Shown here: positions 8,153-15,808 of the stretch, piece after piece | How the letters are laid out: each line of letters begins with the position of its first letter | Position numbering within the stretch: position 1 is the first letter of the stretch | DNA from: Pseudomonadales bacterium | GTDB lineage: Bacteria; Pseudomonadota; Gammaproteobacteria; Pseudomonadales; UBA5518 | Assembly: GCA_024234165.1 (NCBI GenBank) | Contig: JACKOP010000002.1 | Coordinates: 558,001 to 622,000, forward strand | DNA: 64,000 nt | Direction: 5' to 3' | Made by a program: the position numbers and the translations under genes | The notes under the pieces: generated by a model | What the model was told of the DNA's origin: nothing | Database searches by the model: none | Seen by the model: the letters and a program-made list of their open reading frames with translations, nothing else

Positions 8153-9371
8153 GCAGGATCTCCCGCGTTGCGTCGCGTGCAGGCGCCACCTGCAGCGGCA
8201 ACAGCACGCATGCACTGGTACCGGCACCTGGAGCCGAGACGATGCGCAGCTCACCACCGTGTGCGCGTGCAACCGCTCGCACCACGGCCAGCCCGAGTCC
8301 GGTGCCCTGCGCCTTGGTGGTGAAAAAGTCTTCCCCCGCAAGCGCGGCCATCTCCGCACTCATGCCGGGTCCGTCGTCTCGCACCGTGATGCACAACCGG
8401 GATTCCTCGAGCGCGGCCGCCGCGTCGATCCGGCCTGCGCTGCCGGTCGCCTCGAGCGCGTTGCTGACCAGGTTCATCAGCGCACCGCCCAGCACCTCGC
8501 GATTGCAGAGCACGCGCAGCCCGGGATCGCAGGCAAGGCGCAGCGTGAAGCGGGCGCGCGACGCAGCCACGGCAGTTTCCATTGCCGCAGAGAGATCGTC
8601 GACGATCTCCTGCACGCAGCAGACGTCGGTCAGCGCGAGGTCGCCCCGCACGTAGATCAGCATGTCGCGCACCTGGTGCTCCAGGTGCGCCAGGCGCGAG
8701 AGCACCTTGGCCGAAAAGCGCCGCGTCTGTTCCGGACTCAGCTCGGCATCGCGCAGATTCGATGCGTACAACATCGCGGCGGCGAGCGGGGTGCGCAACT
8801 GGTGCGCGAGCGCCGCCATCATGCGTCCCATGGCAGTCAGGCGACGGTGACGGCTCAACCGATCCTGCAGTTCACGCGTCTCGGTGAGGTCGGTGAGCAG
8901 CACCAGTTGCCCCATGCCGCGCTCGAGCGAACGCGTGGCGACGCTTACCCGCAGGCCGCTGCGCAGCGAAATCTCGTGGCCGTCGTCGCTGCGCGGAGCG
9001 AAGCAGCGCCGGATCACCTCGATCCAGCGTTCGCCGCACAACGCGCCACCCAGCATCTCGCGCGCGGCCGGATTGCAGTCGCAGACCACCCCGGCAGGAT
9101 CGAGCACGACCACGCCGCCGGGCAGCAGGTCGAGCAGGCTCTGCAGCCGCTCCGACACCCGTTCCTTCTCTTCGAGCTCGCGCAGCCGCGCACGATCCAC
9201 CTGCTCGAGTTCCGACGACAGTTGTTCCACACGCCGCTCGAGCAGCCGGTACGAGTCGCTGAGTTCCGACGAAACCTGGCTGAACAGCGCGAACGCCGCC
9301 TGGATATCGGCACTGCCTCGCAGTTCACCGGGCGACGCGAGTGTGCGCGCCTGCGCGCTGGCGGCGCTCAT
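8145..9371 (-). CDS. fleS: Flagellar sensor histidine kinase FleS (FlrB)
   Basis: A 408-residue cytoplasmic kinase with no membrane segment. A coiled coil (about residues 40-80) leads into a PAS-like domain (LLDLLPGGVVVLDPAGVV), then the dimerisation helix with His190 in ALAHQLRTPLAAAM, and an ATPase domain with the N box (NLVSNALEA), DDGPGM and the TGLGLAVV glycine box. It phosphorylates FleR. It has its own sigma-54 promoter upstream, consistent with FleQ control. The soluble architecture matches FleS/FlrB of polar flagellar systems. Confidence 0.92.
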   Translation of the reverse strand: MSAASAQARTLASPGELRGSADIQAAFALFSQVSSELSDSYRLLERRVEQLSSELEQVDRARLRELEEKERVSERLQSLLDLLPGGVVVLDPAGVVCDCNPAAREMLGGALCGERWIEVIRRCFAPRSDDGHEISLRSGLRVSVATRSLERGMGQLVLLTDLTETRELQDRLSRHRRLTAMGRMMAALAHQLRTPLAAAMLYASNLRDAELSPEQTRRFSAKVLSRLAHLEHQVRDMLIYVRGDLALTDVCCVQEIVDDLSAAMETAVAASRARFTLRLACDPGLRVLCNREVLGGALMNLVSNALEATGSAGRIDAAAALEESRLCITVRDDGPGMSAEMAALAGEDFFTTKAQGTGLGLAVVRAVARAHGGELRIVSAPGAGTSACVLLPLQVAPARDATREILHG

Positions 9372-9465
9372 CGTCTGCTACCGACAGCAGTCCGGGCCAC
9401 GCACACGCAGCAATGAAATCCGGGCATCGCCTCACTCCGCGGAAACTTGACGCTCCCGGGGGCCT

Positions 9466-9481
9466 AGCAATTCACGTGCCG
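9466..9481 (-). promoter_or_regulatory. Sigma-54 promoter of fleSR
   Basis: On the minus strand the sequence reads CGGCACGTGAATTGCT, matching TGGCACG-N4-TTGCW except for the first base, with exact GG-N10-GC spacing. It lies about 95 bases before the fleS start, where a FleQ-activated promoter is expected. The rest of the 9372-9658 gap holds this site, one hairpin and nothing coding. Confidence 0.82.
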
Positions 9482-9567
9482 GATCGGATTTGCGCGTTGA
9501 TTCTCTCTGCGCGTGACGAGGCCTTTCGCAGCCGTGGGACGCCGTGAATGCATCCCTGCAGGCTCGA

Positions 9568-9587
9568 GTGCCGCATCCCTGCGGCAC
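9568..9587 (-). terminator. Hairpin downstream of fleQ
   Basis: GTGCCGCA at 9568-9575, a 4-base loop TCCC and TGCGGCAC at 9580-9587 make a perfect 8-bp stem about 70 bases past the fleQ stop. No T-run follows on the minus strand, so it could be a terminator core or an RNA-stabilising hairpin. Confidence 0.45.
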
Positions 9588-9658
9588 ACGCCCACGGATG
9601 CAAAAGACCTCGGCACGCACCTCACCGTATCTTGCGAAATTCACCACACGGAAGCGCA

Positions 9659-11098
9659 CTAGGTGTCGGAATCGGCACGCGCCAGCAGATCGTACTTGCG
9701 CATCTTCTCGACCAGCGTGGTACGACGCAGGCGCAGGCGCTCCGCCGCCCGCGCGACCACCCCGCCACAGTCATCCAGCGCCTGCACGATGAGCCCCTTC
9801 TCAAGATCCTGGATGAACTCCTTGAGGTCCAGGCCGTTGATCGGCAGCAAACCCAGCGTATCGCCACGTACAACCGGCACTGGCGAGGGCGACACCAGGG
9901 CGGCTGCCAGTTCGGCCTGCTGCTCGAGAAACTGTTCTTCCTGTTCATCGAGATGACGGAACTTCGCCGGCAGGTCACGCACACCGATCACCGCCCCCGG
10001 ATGCATGATCGCCATACGCTCGACCAGGTTGGCCAGCTCACGCACATTCCCGGCCCAGGCATGACGCTCCAGCGACGCCAGCGCCGACGGGCTGAACCGC
10101 ACGCCTTCCCGCTGCTCGCGCTCCAGACGACGGTTGATCTCGGCGATCAGCAACGGCAAATCGTCCGTGCGCTCGCGCAGCGGCGGCATTTCGATCGGGA
10201 ACACATGGATACGGTAATAGAGATCCTCACGGAACGTGCCGTCCGCGATCATGCCATCGAGGTTCTTGTGCGTCGCGCAGACGATACGCACATCGGCGTC
10301 GATCGACTGCGAGCCGCCGACACGCTCGAAGCTGCGTTCCTGCAGCACGCGCAACAGCTTCACCTGCATCGCGAGCGGCATATCGCCGATCTCGTCGAGG
10401 AACAGCGTACCGCCGCGCGCCAGCTCGAAACGCCCGGCGCGGCCCGTGATCGCACCGGTAAAGGCCCCTTTTTCGTGGCCGAACAGTTCGCTCTCCAGCA
10501 GATCGGCCGGAATCGATCCGCAGTTGACTGGAACGAAGGGACCCGAACGGCGATGGCTGCCCGCGTGCAGGCTGCGCGCGACCACTTCCTTGCCGGTACC
10601 GGACTCACCGAGCACGAGCACCGTCGCATCGGTGGCTGCCACCCGGCCCATCATGTGCCGTACCGCACGCAGACCGTCGCTCAGTCCGACCAGCTCACGA
10701 AACAGTTGTGCGCCGGCAGCTTTGCCCGTTTCCCCGGCCTCGTACTGCACACGGGCGTGGTGCACGGCCTCGAGGTATTCGCCGTGCGTGAATGGCCAGC
10801 CGAGCGTCCCGCATACCGGGGTTCGCAGCAGATTCCCGGATGGCACGACTCCGCCCGCAGCGATCAGCAACACCGCCGGGCGCGGCCGCAGCGCAGCCAG
10901 CGCGTCGAGCGCGGCGTCGGCGCCAGCGCCCGGCCCATCGGCGGCCAGCAACACCACCTCGGGCAAGAGCTGGAACTGTGCCGGCAGCGTCGCCGAGGCA
11001 CACTGATGTTCACCGAGGAAATCGAGGATCGCGGCGGTTGCGGCCCGCCGTTGCTCGTCGTGATCGAGGATCAGGATCCGGACTGGTTTCGACATCAT
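9659..11098 (-). CDS. fleQ: Master flagellar regulator FleQ (FlrA)
   Basis: A 479-residue sigma-54 activator. The N-terminal FleQ domain resembles a receiver but has no aspartate in the usual phosphorylation strand (VVLLAADGPG), as in FleQ. The AAA+ domain has Walker A GESGTGKE with Lys170, GAFTGA at 211-216 and Walker B LFLDEIGDM. The C-terminal helix-turn-helix is AAERLRLRRTTLVEKM. The start is MMSKPVRILILDHD at 11098; in-frame upstream residues are not conserved. FleQ heads the flagellar cascade and, in pseudomonads, also responds to c-di-GMP to switch exopolysaccharide genes, a link worth noting given the capsule genes in this window. Confidence 0.93.
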   Translation of the reverse strand: MMSKPVRILILDHDEQRRAATAAILDFLGEHQCASATLPAQFQLLPEVVLLAADGPGAGADAALDALAALRPRPAVLLIAAGGVVPSGNLLRTPVCGTLGWPFTHGEYLEAVHHARVQYEAGETGKAAGAQLFRELVGLSDGLRAVRHMMGRVAATDATVLVLGESGTGKEVVARSLHAGSHRRSGPFVPVNCGSIPADLLESELFGHEKGAFTGAITGRAGRFELARGGTLFLDEIGDMPLAMQVKLLRVLQERSFERVGGSQSIDADVRIVCATHKNLDGMIADGTFREDLYYRIHVFPIEMPPLRERTDDLPLLIAEINRRLEREQREGVRFSPSALASLERHAWAGNVRELANLVERMAIMHPGAVIGVRDLPAKFRHLDEQEEQFLEQQAELAAALVSPSPVPVVRGDTLGLLPINGLDLKEFIQDLEKGLIVQALDDCGGVVARAAERLRLRRTTLVEKMRKYDLLARADSDT

Positions 11099-11142
11099 CC
11101 ACTGATTGCACTGCAGGCACCGGGCGGTGCCACCCGCAGGCA

Positions 11143-11148
11143 ATTATA
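11143..11148 (-). promoter_or_regulatory. Possible -10 element of fleQ
   Basis: The minus strand reads TATAAT about 45 bases before the fleQ start. No convincing -35 lies 16-18 bases upstream (GTCGCG at best), so this is a candidate -10 only. Confidence 0.3.
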
Positions 11149-11202
11149 GATGCAGCAACCGGAACCGCGACGGAATTCCGCGCTGTGAACTGCGGCTTTC
11201 TG

Positions 11203-11625
11203 TCAAGAAGATGGCGATTCGACCGGAAGTTGGGAACGAATTCCCTCCCAACCGCTGCGAATCGTCGTCAGCAGGCCGCTCACCTCGTCGAGCGGCGCTG
11301 CTCCCTCGCCGCGATGCACATCCAGCAGGCGGCGGGTCATGTAGTCATAGAGCCGATCCAGATTCGCGGCGACTTCACCGCCCTTGTCACGGTCCAGGCA
11401 ACCCTGCAGACCGCCGATGATCCCCAGCGCCTTGCCCAGTGCCTCTCCGACCGCCGCCTTGTCGCCACTCGCCACGGCGCCCCGCGCCTGCGCAATACGA
11501 TCGATCGCGCCGTCGAGCAACAACTGGATCAGGCGGTGCGGGTCGGCATCGACCACGCCGGTCTGGGCGTTGATCTGGCGATACTGTGCCAGTGCACTGC
11601 GATTGTAGACATCCTGCTGGCTCAT
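11203..11625 (-). CDS. fliS: Flagellin export chaperone FliS
   Basis: A 140-residue helical protein. The N-terminus with YNRSALAQYRQINAQTGV and DPHRLIQLLLDGAIDRI and the later GLDRDKGGEVAANLDRLYDYMTRRL-like region (NLDRLYDYMTRRLLDVH) are classic FliS. It binds the flagellin C-terminus and prevents premature polymerisation. The ATG at 11625 (MSQQDVYN) is chosen over an upstream in-frame Met for family fit. Unusually it is not behind fliD: it sits divergent to fliC on the opposite strand, between fleQ and the fliC promoter. Confidence 0.9.
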   Translation of the reverse strand: MSQQDVYNRSALAQYRQINAQTGVVDADPHRLIQLLLDGAIDRIAQARGAVASGDKAAVGEALGKALGIIGGLQGCLDRDKGGEVAANLDRLYDYMTRRLLDVHRGEGAAPLDEVSGLLTTIRSGWEGIRSQLPVESPSS

Positions 11626-11752
11626 CGAACTGCACTCCCTGAACGGTTGGCACGGCGCGCGCAACGGAGCGCGAGCCTGCGTGGCCGGCACTTTAACGCT
11701 CTTCTGTGCGCCCCGTCCTGTTCCGGGGGCAGACTGCGGCCGGAAATTTTTC

Positions 11753-11779
11753 TAAAGTTCCGGCAACATACGCCGATAG
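11753..11779 (+). promoter_or_regulatory. Sigma-28 (FliA) promoter of fliC
   Basis: TAAA at 11753-11756, exactly 15 bases, then GCCGATAG at 11772-11779 matches the TAAA-N15-GCCGATAA consensus with one mismatch. It is about 100 bases before the fliC start, giving a long leader. Confidence 0.88.
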
Positions 11780-11801
11780 CGGAATCGGGCGCCGCAGATG
11801 C

Positions 11802-11879
11802 GGCAACCAAAGGAACCGGACACTCAAACCATGTTCGCCCCCGCAACACAGCAACGGGGGCAACCAGAGGAACCGCACA
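11802..11879 (+). repeat. Duplicated 21-bp element containing the fliC ribosome-binding site
   Basis: GGCAACCAAAGGAACCGGACA at 11802-11822 recurs at 11859-11879 with two substitutions, 57 bases apart. The second copy carries the AGAGGA ribosome-binding site 8 bases before the fliC ATG. The first copy lies in the same leader without a start codon at the matching distance. It may be a duplication relic or a translational control element. Confidence 0.6.
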
Positions 11880-13361
11880 ATGCCGCAGATCATCAACACT
11901 AACACCTCGTCTCTGAACGTACAGCGCAATCTGGACGTCAGCGGCAAGTCACTTTCGACCTCGCTGGCGCGCCTGTCGTCGGGACTTCGCATCAACAGCG
12001 CCAAGGACGACGCTGCCGGGCTGGCGATCGGCAACCGTTTCACGGCGCAGATCCGCGGCCTCAACCAGGCGGTACGCAACGCCAACGACGGGATTTCGCT
12101 GTCGCAGACGGCCGAAGGCGCGCTGCAGGAATCGGGCGAACTGCTGCAGCGCATCCGTGAACTGGCGGTGCAGTCGGCCAACGGCAGCCAGTCGGGCACT
12201 GAGCGCGCAGCACTGCAGGCCGAGGTCTCGCAACTGCAGCAGGAAATCAACCGCATCGCGGAAACCACCACCTTCGGCGGGCGCAAGCTGCTCGACGGCA
12301 GCTTCGGCACCGAAAACTTCCAGGTAGGCGCAAACGCCAACGAGACGATCGGGATCAGCCTGTCGAACGCCCGCGCGACCAACGTCGGGGCGCACGCCGT
12401 CGATGCCAACGGCACCCTGGACGCCGCAGTCGCTGCCGGAGCAACCGCACCGGCCAACACCGTCGCGAGCCAGACGCTGACCCTGTCGGGCAGCCTCGGC
12501 AGCAAGATAGCGACGATCGCCGGCGGAGCAACGGGCGACTCGATCACGACCAGCGTGAATTCCCTGTCGGCCAACACCGGCATCAGCGTGACCGCACGCA
12601 CCACGGCCACGATGTCGGCTTTCACCGCGGGCACCGCGACGTTCACGATCGGCACGCGCTCGGGTGACACCACGTCGGGCACCGATTACACAGCCAATAT
12701 CAGCGTACAGATCGCCGACGCCTCGAACCTGAAGGACGTTGCCGACGCGATCAACGCCTCGTCGGCAGCCACCGGGGTACGCGCGACCTCCAACGGCTCG
12801 AGCATTGCGCTGGTGAACGAGGAAGGTCGCAATATCTTCATCCAGGATTACACCAACTCGAACGCAACGAAGACCGTGAACCTGACGGGTGCCTCCGGTT
12901 CTGCCGTAACCCTGACGGGTGGCACAGCCACCGACTCGAGCACGGTGGGTGCAACGCTGAAATTCGACAGCCACAAGGCCTTCGCGGTGACTGCCAGCGT
13001 GGGCACCGGCATTTTCAATGCGACCACCGGGTTCTCGAGCTCGCTCAGCAGCGTCGCCAGCATCGATATCGGTAGCCAGCAGGGCGCGCAGGATGCGCTT
13101 GCCGTCGCCGATGCCGCGCTGCGGTTCATCGACGCCGAGCGTGGCCAGCTCGGCGCAATCCAGAACCGGTTGATAGGCACGATCTCGAACCTCTCGAACG
13201 TGGTCGAGAACGTGACTGCAGCACGCAGCCGGATCATGGACGCAGACTTCGCGGCCGAAACCGCGAACATGACGCGTGCCTCGATCCTGCAGCAAGCCGG
13301 CATCTCGGTACTGGCACAGGCGAACTCGCTGCCACAGCAGACGCTGGCACTGCTGCAGTAA
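11880..13361 (+). CDS. fliC: Flagellin FliC
   Basis: A 493-residue flagellin. The conserved N-terminal D0/D1 region (MPQIINTNTSSLNVQRNL, LSSGLRINSAKDDAAGLAI) and C-terminal D1/D0 region (LGAIQNRL, AETANMTRASILQQAGISVL, ending QTLALLQ) frame a Ser/Thr/Ala-rich variable centre from about residue 150 to 400. The protein is exported through the flagellar channel and assembled under the FliD cap. The ATG at 11880 has AGAGGA 8 bases upstream. A sigma-28 promoter drives it and a strong hairpin follows. Confidence 0.96.
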   Translation: MPQIINTNTSSLNVQRNLDVSGKSLSTSLARLSSGLRINSAKDDAAGLAIGNRFTAQIRGLNQAVRNANDGISLSQTAEGALQESGELLQRIRELAVQSANGSQSGTERAALQAEVSQLQQEINRIAETTTFGGRKLLDGSFGTENFQVGANANETIGISLSNARATNVGAHAVDANGTLDAAVAAGATAPANTVASQTLTLSGSLGSKIATIAGGATGDSITTSVNSLSANTGISVTARTTATMSAFTAGTATFTIGTRSGDTTSGTDYTANISVQIADASNLKDVADAINASSAATGVRATSNGSSIALVNEEGRNIFIQDYTNSNATKTVNLTGASGSAVTLTGGTATDSSTVGATLKFDSHKAFAVTASVGTGIFNATTGFSSSLSSVASIDIGSQQGAQDALAVADAALRFIDAERGQLGAIQNRLIGTISNLSNVVENVTAARSRIMDADFAAETANMTRASILQQAGISVLAQANSLPQQTLALLQ

Positions 13362-13369
13362 AATGAAAC

Positions 13370-13411
13370 GGTTGCCTGCAGGGTGGCGCTTGCACCACCC
13401 TGCAGGCAACC
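13370..13411 (+). terminator. Perfect 17-bp hairpin after fliC
   Basis: The arm at 13370-13386 (GGTTGCCTGCAGGGTGG) pairs perfectly with 13395-13411 across an 8-base loop, starting 9 bases after the fliC stop. No T-run follows. It could terminate most transcripts, or protect the flagellin mRNA 3' end while allowing partial read-through into flaG. Confidence 0.75.
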
Positions 13412-13445
13412 GACCGACACCTGACAACCAGGGAGAACCGCACGG

Positions 13446-13892
13446 ATGGACCCCGTACGTTTCACCAGCGGACCACGACAGCCGTCGCCGGGCACATCGC
13501 CGGCTGCGGCTACTCGCCGCGATCACCCTGCCGGCATGGCACCCATGGTGCCGGATACCACAGCCGCCGATGCCACTCGGACGAAGACCGTCGCCGCCGC
13601 GCAGCACGACGCGGTCTCCGCAAACAGTGCAACACAGCCCACCGCGCCCGAGCTGCGTGAATTGCTGGAACGGACCGGAGACCACATCGATCCGGCACGC
13701 CGTTCGCTGTCGTTCGAGATCCGCGAGGAACTCGGGCGAGCAGTCGTCTCGGTCTACGACGCCGACACCGAAGAGCTCGTGCGCCGGATTCCGGCGGACG
13801 AGATGATCCGCGTCGCCAGCGTGATGCGTGAAATCGCCGAGCAGGGCGAGCAGCGCGCTGCTGCCGGCCTGTTGCTGAACGAACAGGCCTGA
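13446..13892 (+). CDS. flaG: Flagellar protein FlaG
   Basis: A 148-residue protein. The first 60 or so residues are a low-complexity Pro/Ala/Thr tail; the C-terminal domain (about 65-148) has LSFEIREELGRAVVSVYD and ELVRRIPADEMIRVA, the FlaG signature. FlaG affects filament length in polar-flagellated species by an unclear mechanism. It lies between fliC and fliD, the usual place. The ATG at 13446 follows a GGGAGAA ribosome-binding site. Confidence 0.88.
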   Translation: MDPVRFTSGPRQPSPGTSPAAATRRDHPAGMAPMVPDTTAADATRTKTVAAAQHDAVSANSATQPTAPELRELLERTGDHIDPARRSLSFEIREELGRAVVSVYDADTEELVRRIPADEMIRVASVMREIAEQGEQRAAAGLLLNEQA

Positions 13893-13961
13893 AGTGTAAT
13901 GCCGCTCTTGGCAGGCTGGCGCACGCGCAGCCGATAGCGAAACACGGGAGAAGCTGCGGGA

Positions 13962-15410
13962 ATGGCTAGCATCGGATCGCTGGGAGCCGGTTCAGGACTC
14001 GAACTGGAATCACTGGTACAGAAACTGATCAGTGCCGAGGGCACTCCGCGCATCAACACGCTCGCGCGCCGCGAAGCCACGATCCAGGCGAACATTTCCG
14101 CTTTCGGTTCGCTGAAGAGCGCACTCGACCAGTTTCGCACTGGAGTACGCGGGCTCACCGAAGCGCAAGCGCTGCAGCAGCGCACGGTCAACACTGCCAA
14201 CAGCAGCTATTTCAGCGCCAGTGCCACCGCCAGCGCCGCGCCAGGCGCCCATTCGATCCAGGTGCTGGGCACGGCACGTGCGCACCGGCTGGTCAGCGCC
14301 GCAGATTTCGCCGACGCCAACGCCACCGTCGGCGAGGGCAAGCTGACGATCGCGCTCGGCGCGAACACCTTCGACGTCACGACCACTGCCAGCACCACGC
14401 TCGCCGAACTGAAGACGCTGATCAACGAGAAGGCCGGCGACTCCGGCGTCAGCGCAACACTGATGGTGGTCGCAAACGACCCGCTCGACCCTTCCGCGGG
14501 CACTGTCACGCGCCTGGTGCTGTCGTCCGCAAAGACCGGCAGCGCCAACACCATCGCGGCCACGGTCGCGGATACGGACGGCGACCATACCGACGACCAG
14601 GGCCTGTCGCGTTTCTACTTTTCCTCGGCCGACCCGACAAACAGCCAGATGAACCAGCAGCAGGCGGCGGCGGACGCGCGCATCGTCGTGAACGGATTCA
14701 CGGCGCACAGCGCCGACAATACGTTCAAGGATGTACTGGAAGGCGTCACCATCACTGCATTGAAGGATCCTGCCGACCCGCTCGCCCCTGCGGTGGAAAC
14801 GCTCACGGTCACCATGGATCGCGCCAGCGTGGCTGCACGCATCAAGTCCTTCGTGAATAGCTACAACGAGGTGGTCAAGACGATCCGCAACGTTTCGTCC
14901 TACGACAGCGCCACCAGAAAGGCCGGCGCATTGAACGGTGACGCGACGGTACGGGGGATCGGCTCGCAACTGCGATCGATCCTCGGCACACAGTCCGGAA
15001 ATGCGGACGGTATCAATTCGCTGGCCCGGCTCGGCATCACCACCCAGCGTGACGGTACGCTGGCAGTGGACACGGCAAAACTCGATGCGGCACTCGCGGC
15101 CAGCCCGACCGAAGTCGATCAGTTGTTTGGCGGCACGGACGGAATTGCCACCCGGCTTGGCCAGGCCCTCGATGGTTACCTGGATCGCCAGGGAATGCTG
15201 GCAAGCCGCACGCAGGGATTCGATCGCCAGTTGGCGCAGATCGGTACCGAACGGCAGAACCTGAACGTACGCCTCGAAAAGATCGAAGCCCAGTACCGCA
15301 GCCGCTTCGCAGCGCTCGACACGCTGGTCGGTCAACTGCAAAGCACCGGCTCCTATCTGGACACCCAGCTTGCCAACACATCCAGCATCATCAGTGGCAA
15401 ACGCAGATGA
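13962..15410 (+). CDS. fliD: Flagellar filament cap FliD
   Basis: A 482-residue hook-associated protein 2. The N-terminal FliD_N domain starts MASIGSLGAGSGLELESLV, and the C-terminal domain contains FVNSYNEVVKTI and VDQLFGGTDGIATRLG, typical of the family. It caps the growing filament and helps fold each flagellin subunit. It is preceded by GGGAG and overlaps the next gene by 4 bases (ATGA). GCCGATAG at 13930-13937 resembles a sigma-28 -10, but lacks a TAAA at the right distance. Confidence 0.94.
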   Translation: MASIGSLGAGSGLELESLVQKLISAEGTPRINTLARREATIQANISAFGSLKSALDQFRTGVRGLTEAQALQQRTVNTANSSYFSASATASAAPGAHSIQVLGTARAHRLVSAADFADANATVGEGKLTIALGANTFDVTTTASTTLAELKTLINEKAGDSGVSATLMVVANDPLDPSAGTVTRLVLSSAKTGSANTIAATVADTDGDHTDDQGLSRFYFSSADPTNSQMNQQQAAADARIVVNGFTAHSADNTFKDVLEGVTITALKDPADPLAPAVETLTVTMDRASVAARIKSFVNSYNEVVKTIRNVSSYDSATRKAGALNGDATVRGIGSQLRSILGTQSGNADGINSLARLGITTQRDGTLAVDTAKLDAALAASPTEVDQLFGGTDGIATRLGQALDGYLDRQGMLASRTQGFDRQLAQIGTERQNLNVRLEKIEAQYRSRFAALDTLVGQLQSTGSYLDTQLANTSSIISGKRR

Positions 15411-15784
15411 ACCTCATACTGATCAAGCCTGAAACCGTAGCCACCGTACGCACCGGCTTGCCGCTGGCACTGCAGACGACGTGGGCACATATCGATACCT
15501 TGCACGAGCGCATCCGCAACGCACTCGCCGAGGACGATTTCAGCACGCTGGGCGAACTGGCAAGCGAACACAAGCAACGTGTCATCGAGCTGGCCGAAGC
15601 GCTCGATGCAAGCCATGCCGATGCGCAATCACAGGTGGTGGTCTTGCGGCAGTTGCGCACTCGCAACGACGAACTGCAGCAACTGGCCGAGCGCAGCCTG
15701 GCTGCGGCAATGCACGCGTCTTCACACGCACGCCAGCGTCACGCCAGCATCAACGCCTACCAGTCGCAACAGCAACGACCCTGA
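15407..15784 (+). CDS. FliT-like flagellar chaperone
   Basis: A 125-residue, largely alpha-helical protein with no recognised motif. Its position, coupled by ATGA to fliD, is where fliS and fliT normally sit. Since fliS lies elsewhere in this window, a FliT-like role as the FliD export chaperone is the best inference. Helices at about residues 20-60 and 68-108 fit a small bundle. Identification is by context and size; it could also be a diverged second FliS-type chaperone. Confidence 0.55.
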   Translation: MNLILIKPETVATVRTGLPLALQTTWAHIDTLHERIRNALAEDDFSTLGELASEHKQRVIELAEALDASHADAQSQVVVLRQLRTRNDELQQLAERSLAAAMHASSHARQRHASINAYQSQQQRP

Positions 15785-15808
15785 GCCGGCGCAATCGAGC
15801 GCCCTCAG
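15781..15808. terminator. Bidirectional hairpin between fliT-like gene and flgL
   Basis: CTGAG (15781-15785) pairs with CTCAG (15804-15808), and GGCGC (15788-15792) with GCGCC (15799-15803), with a 2-base bulge and a 6-base loop. The structure spans the two convergent stop codons and could end both transcripts, though no T-run is present. Confidence 0.5.

Noticed and set aside
6920..8323. 467-codon plus-strand frame opposite fleR
   Set aside because: Shadow of the sigma-54 activator gene; composition is that of an antisense frame (His/Arg/Gln rich).
11648..11663. TGGCACGGCGCGCGCA on the plus strand as a second (sigma-54) promoter for fliC
   Set aside because: Spacing is right but the -12 block lacks TT; a strong sigma-28 promoter lies between it and fliC.
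13930..13937. GCCGATAG before fliD as a sigma-28 promoter
   Set aside because: No TAAA at the 15-base distance (the sequence there is GCAG).
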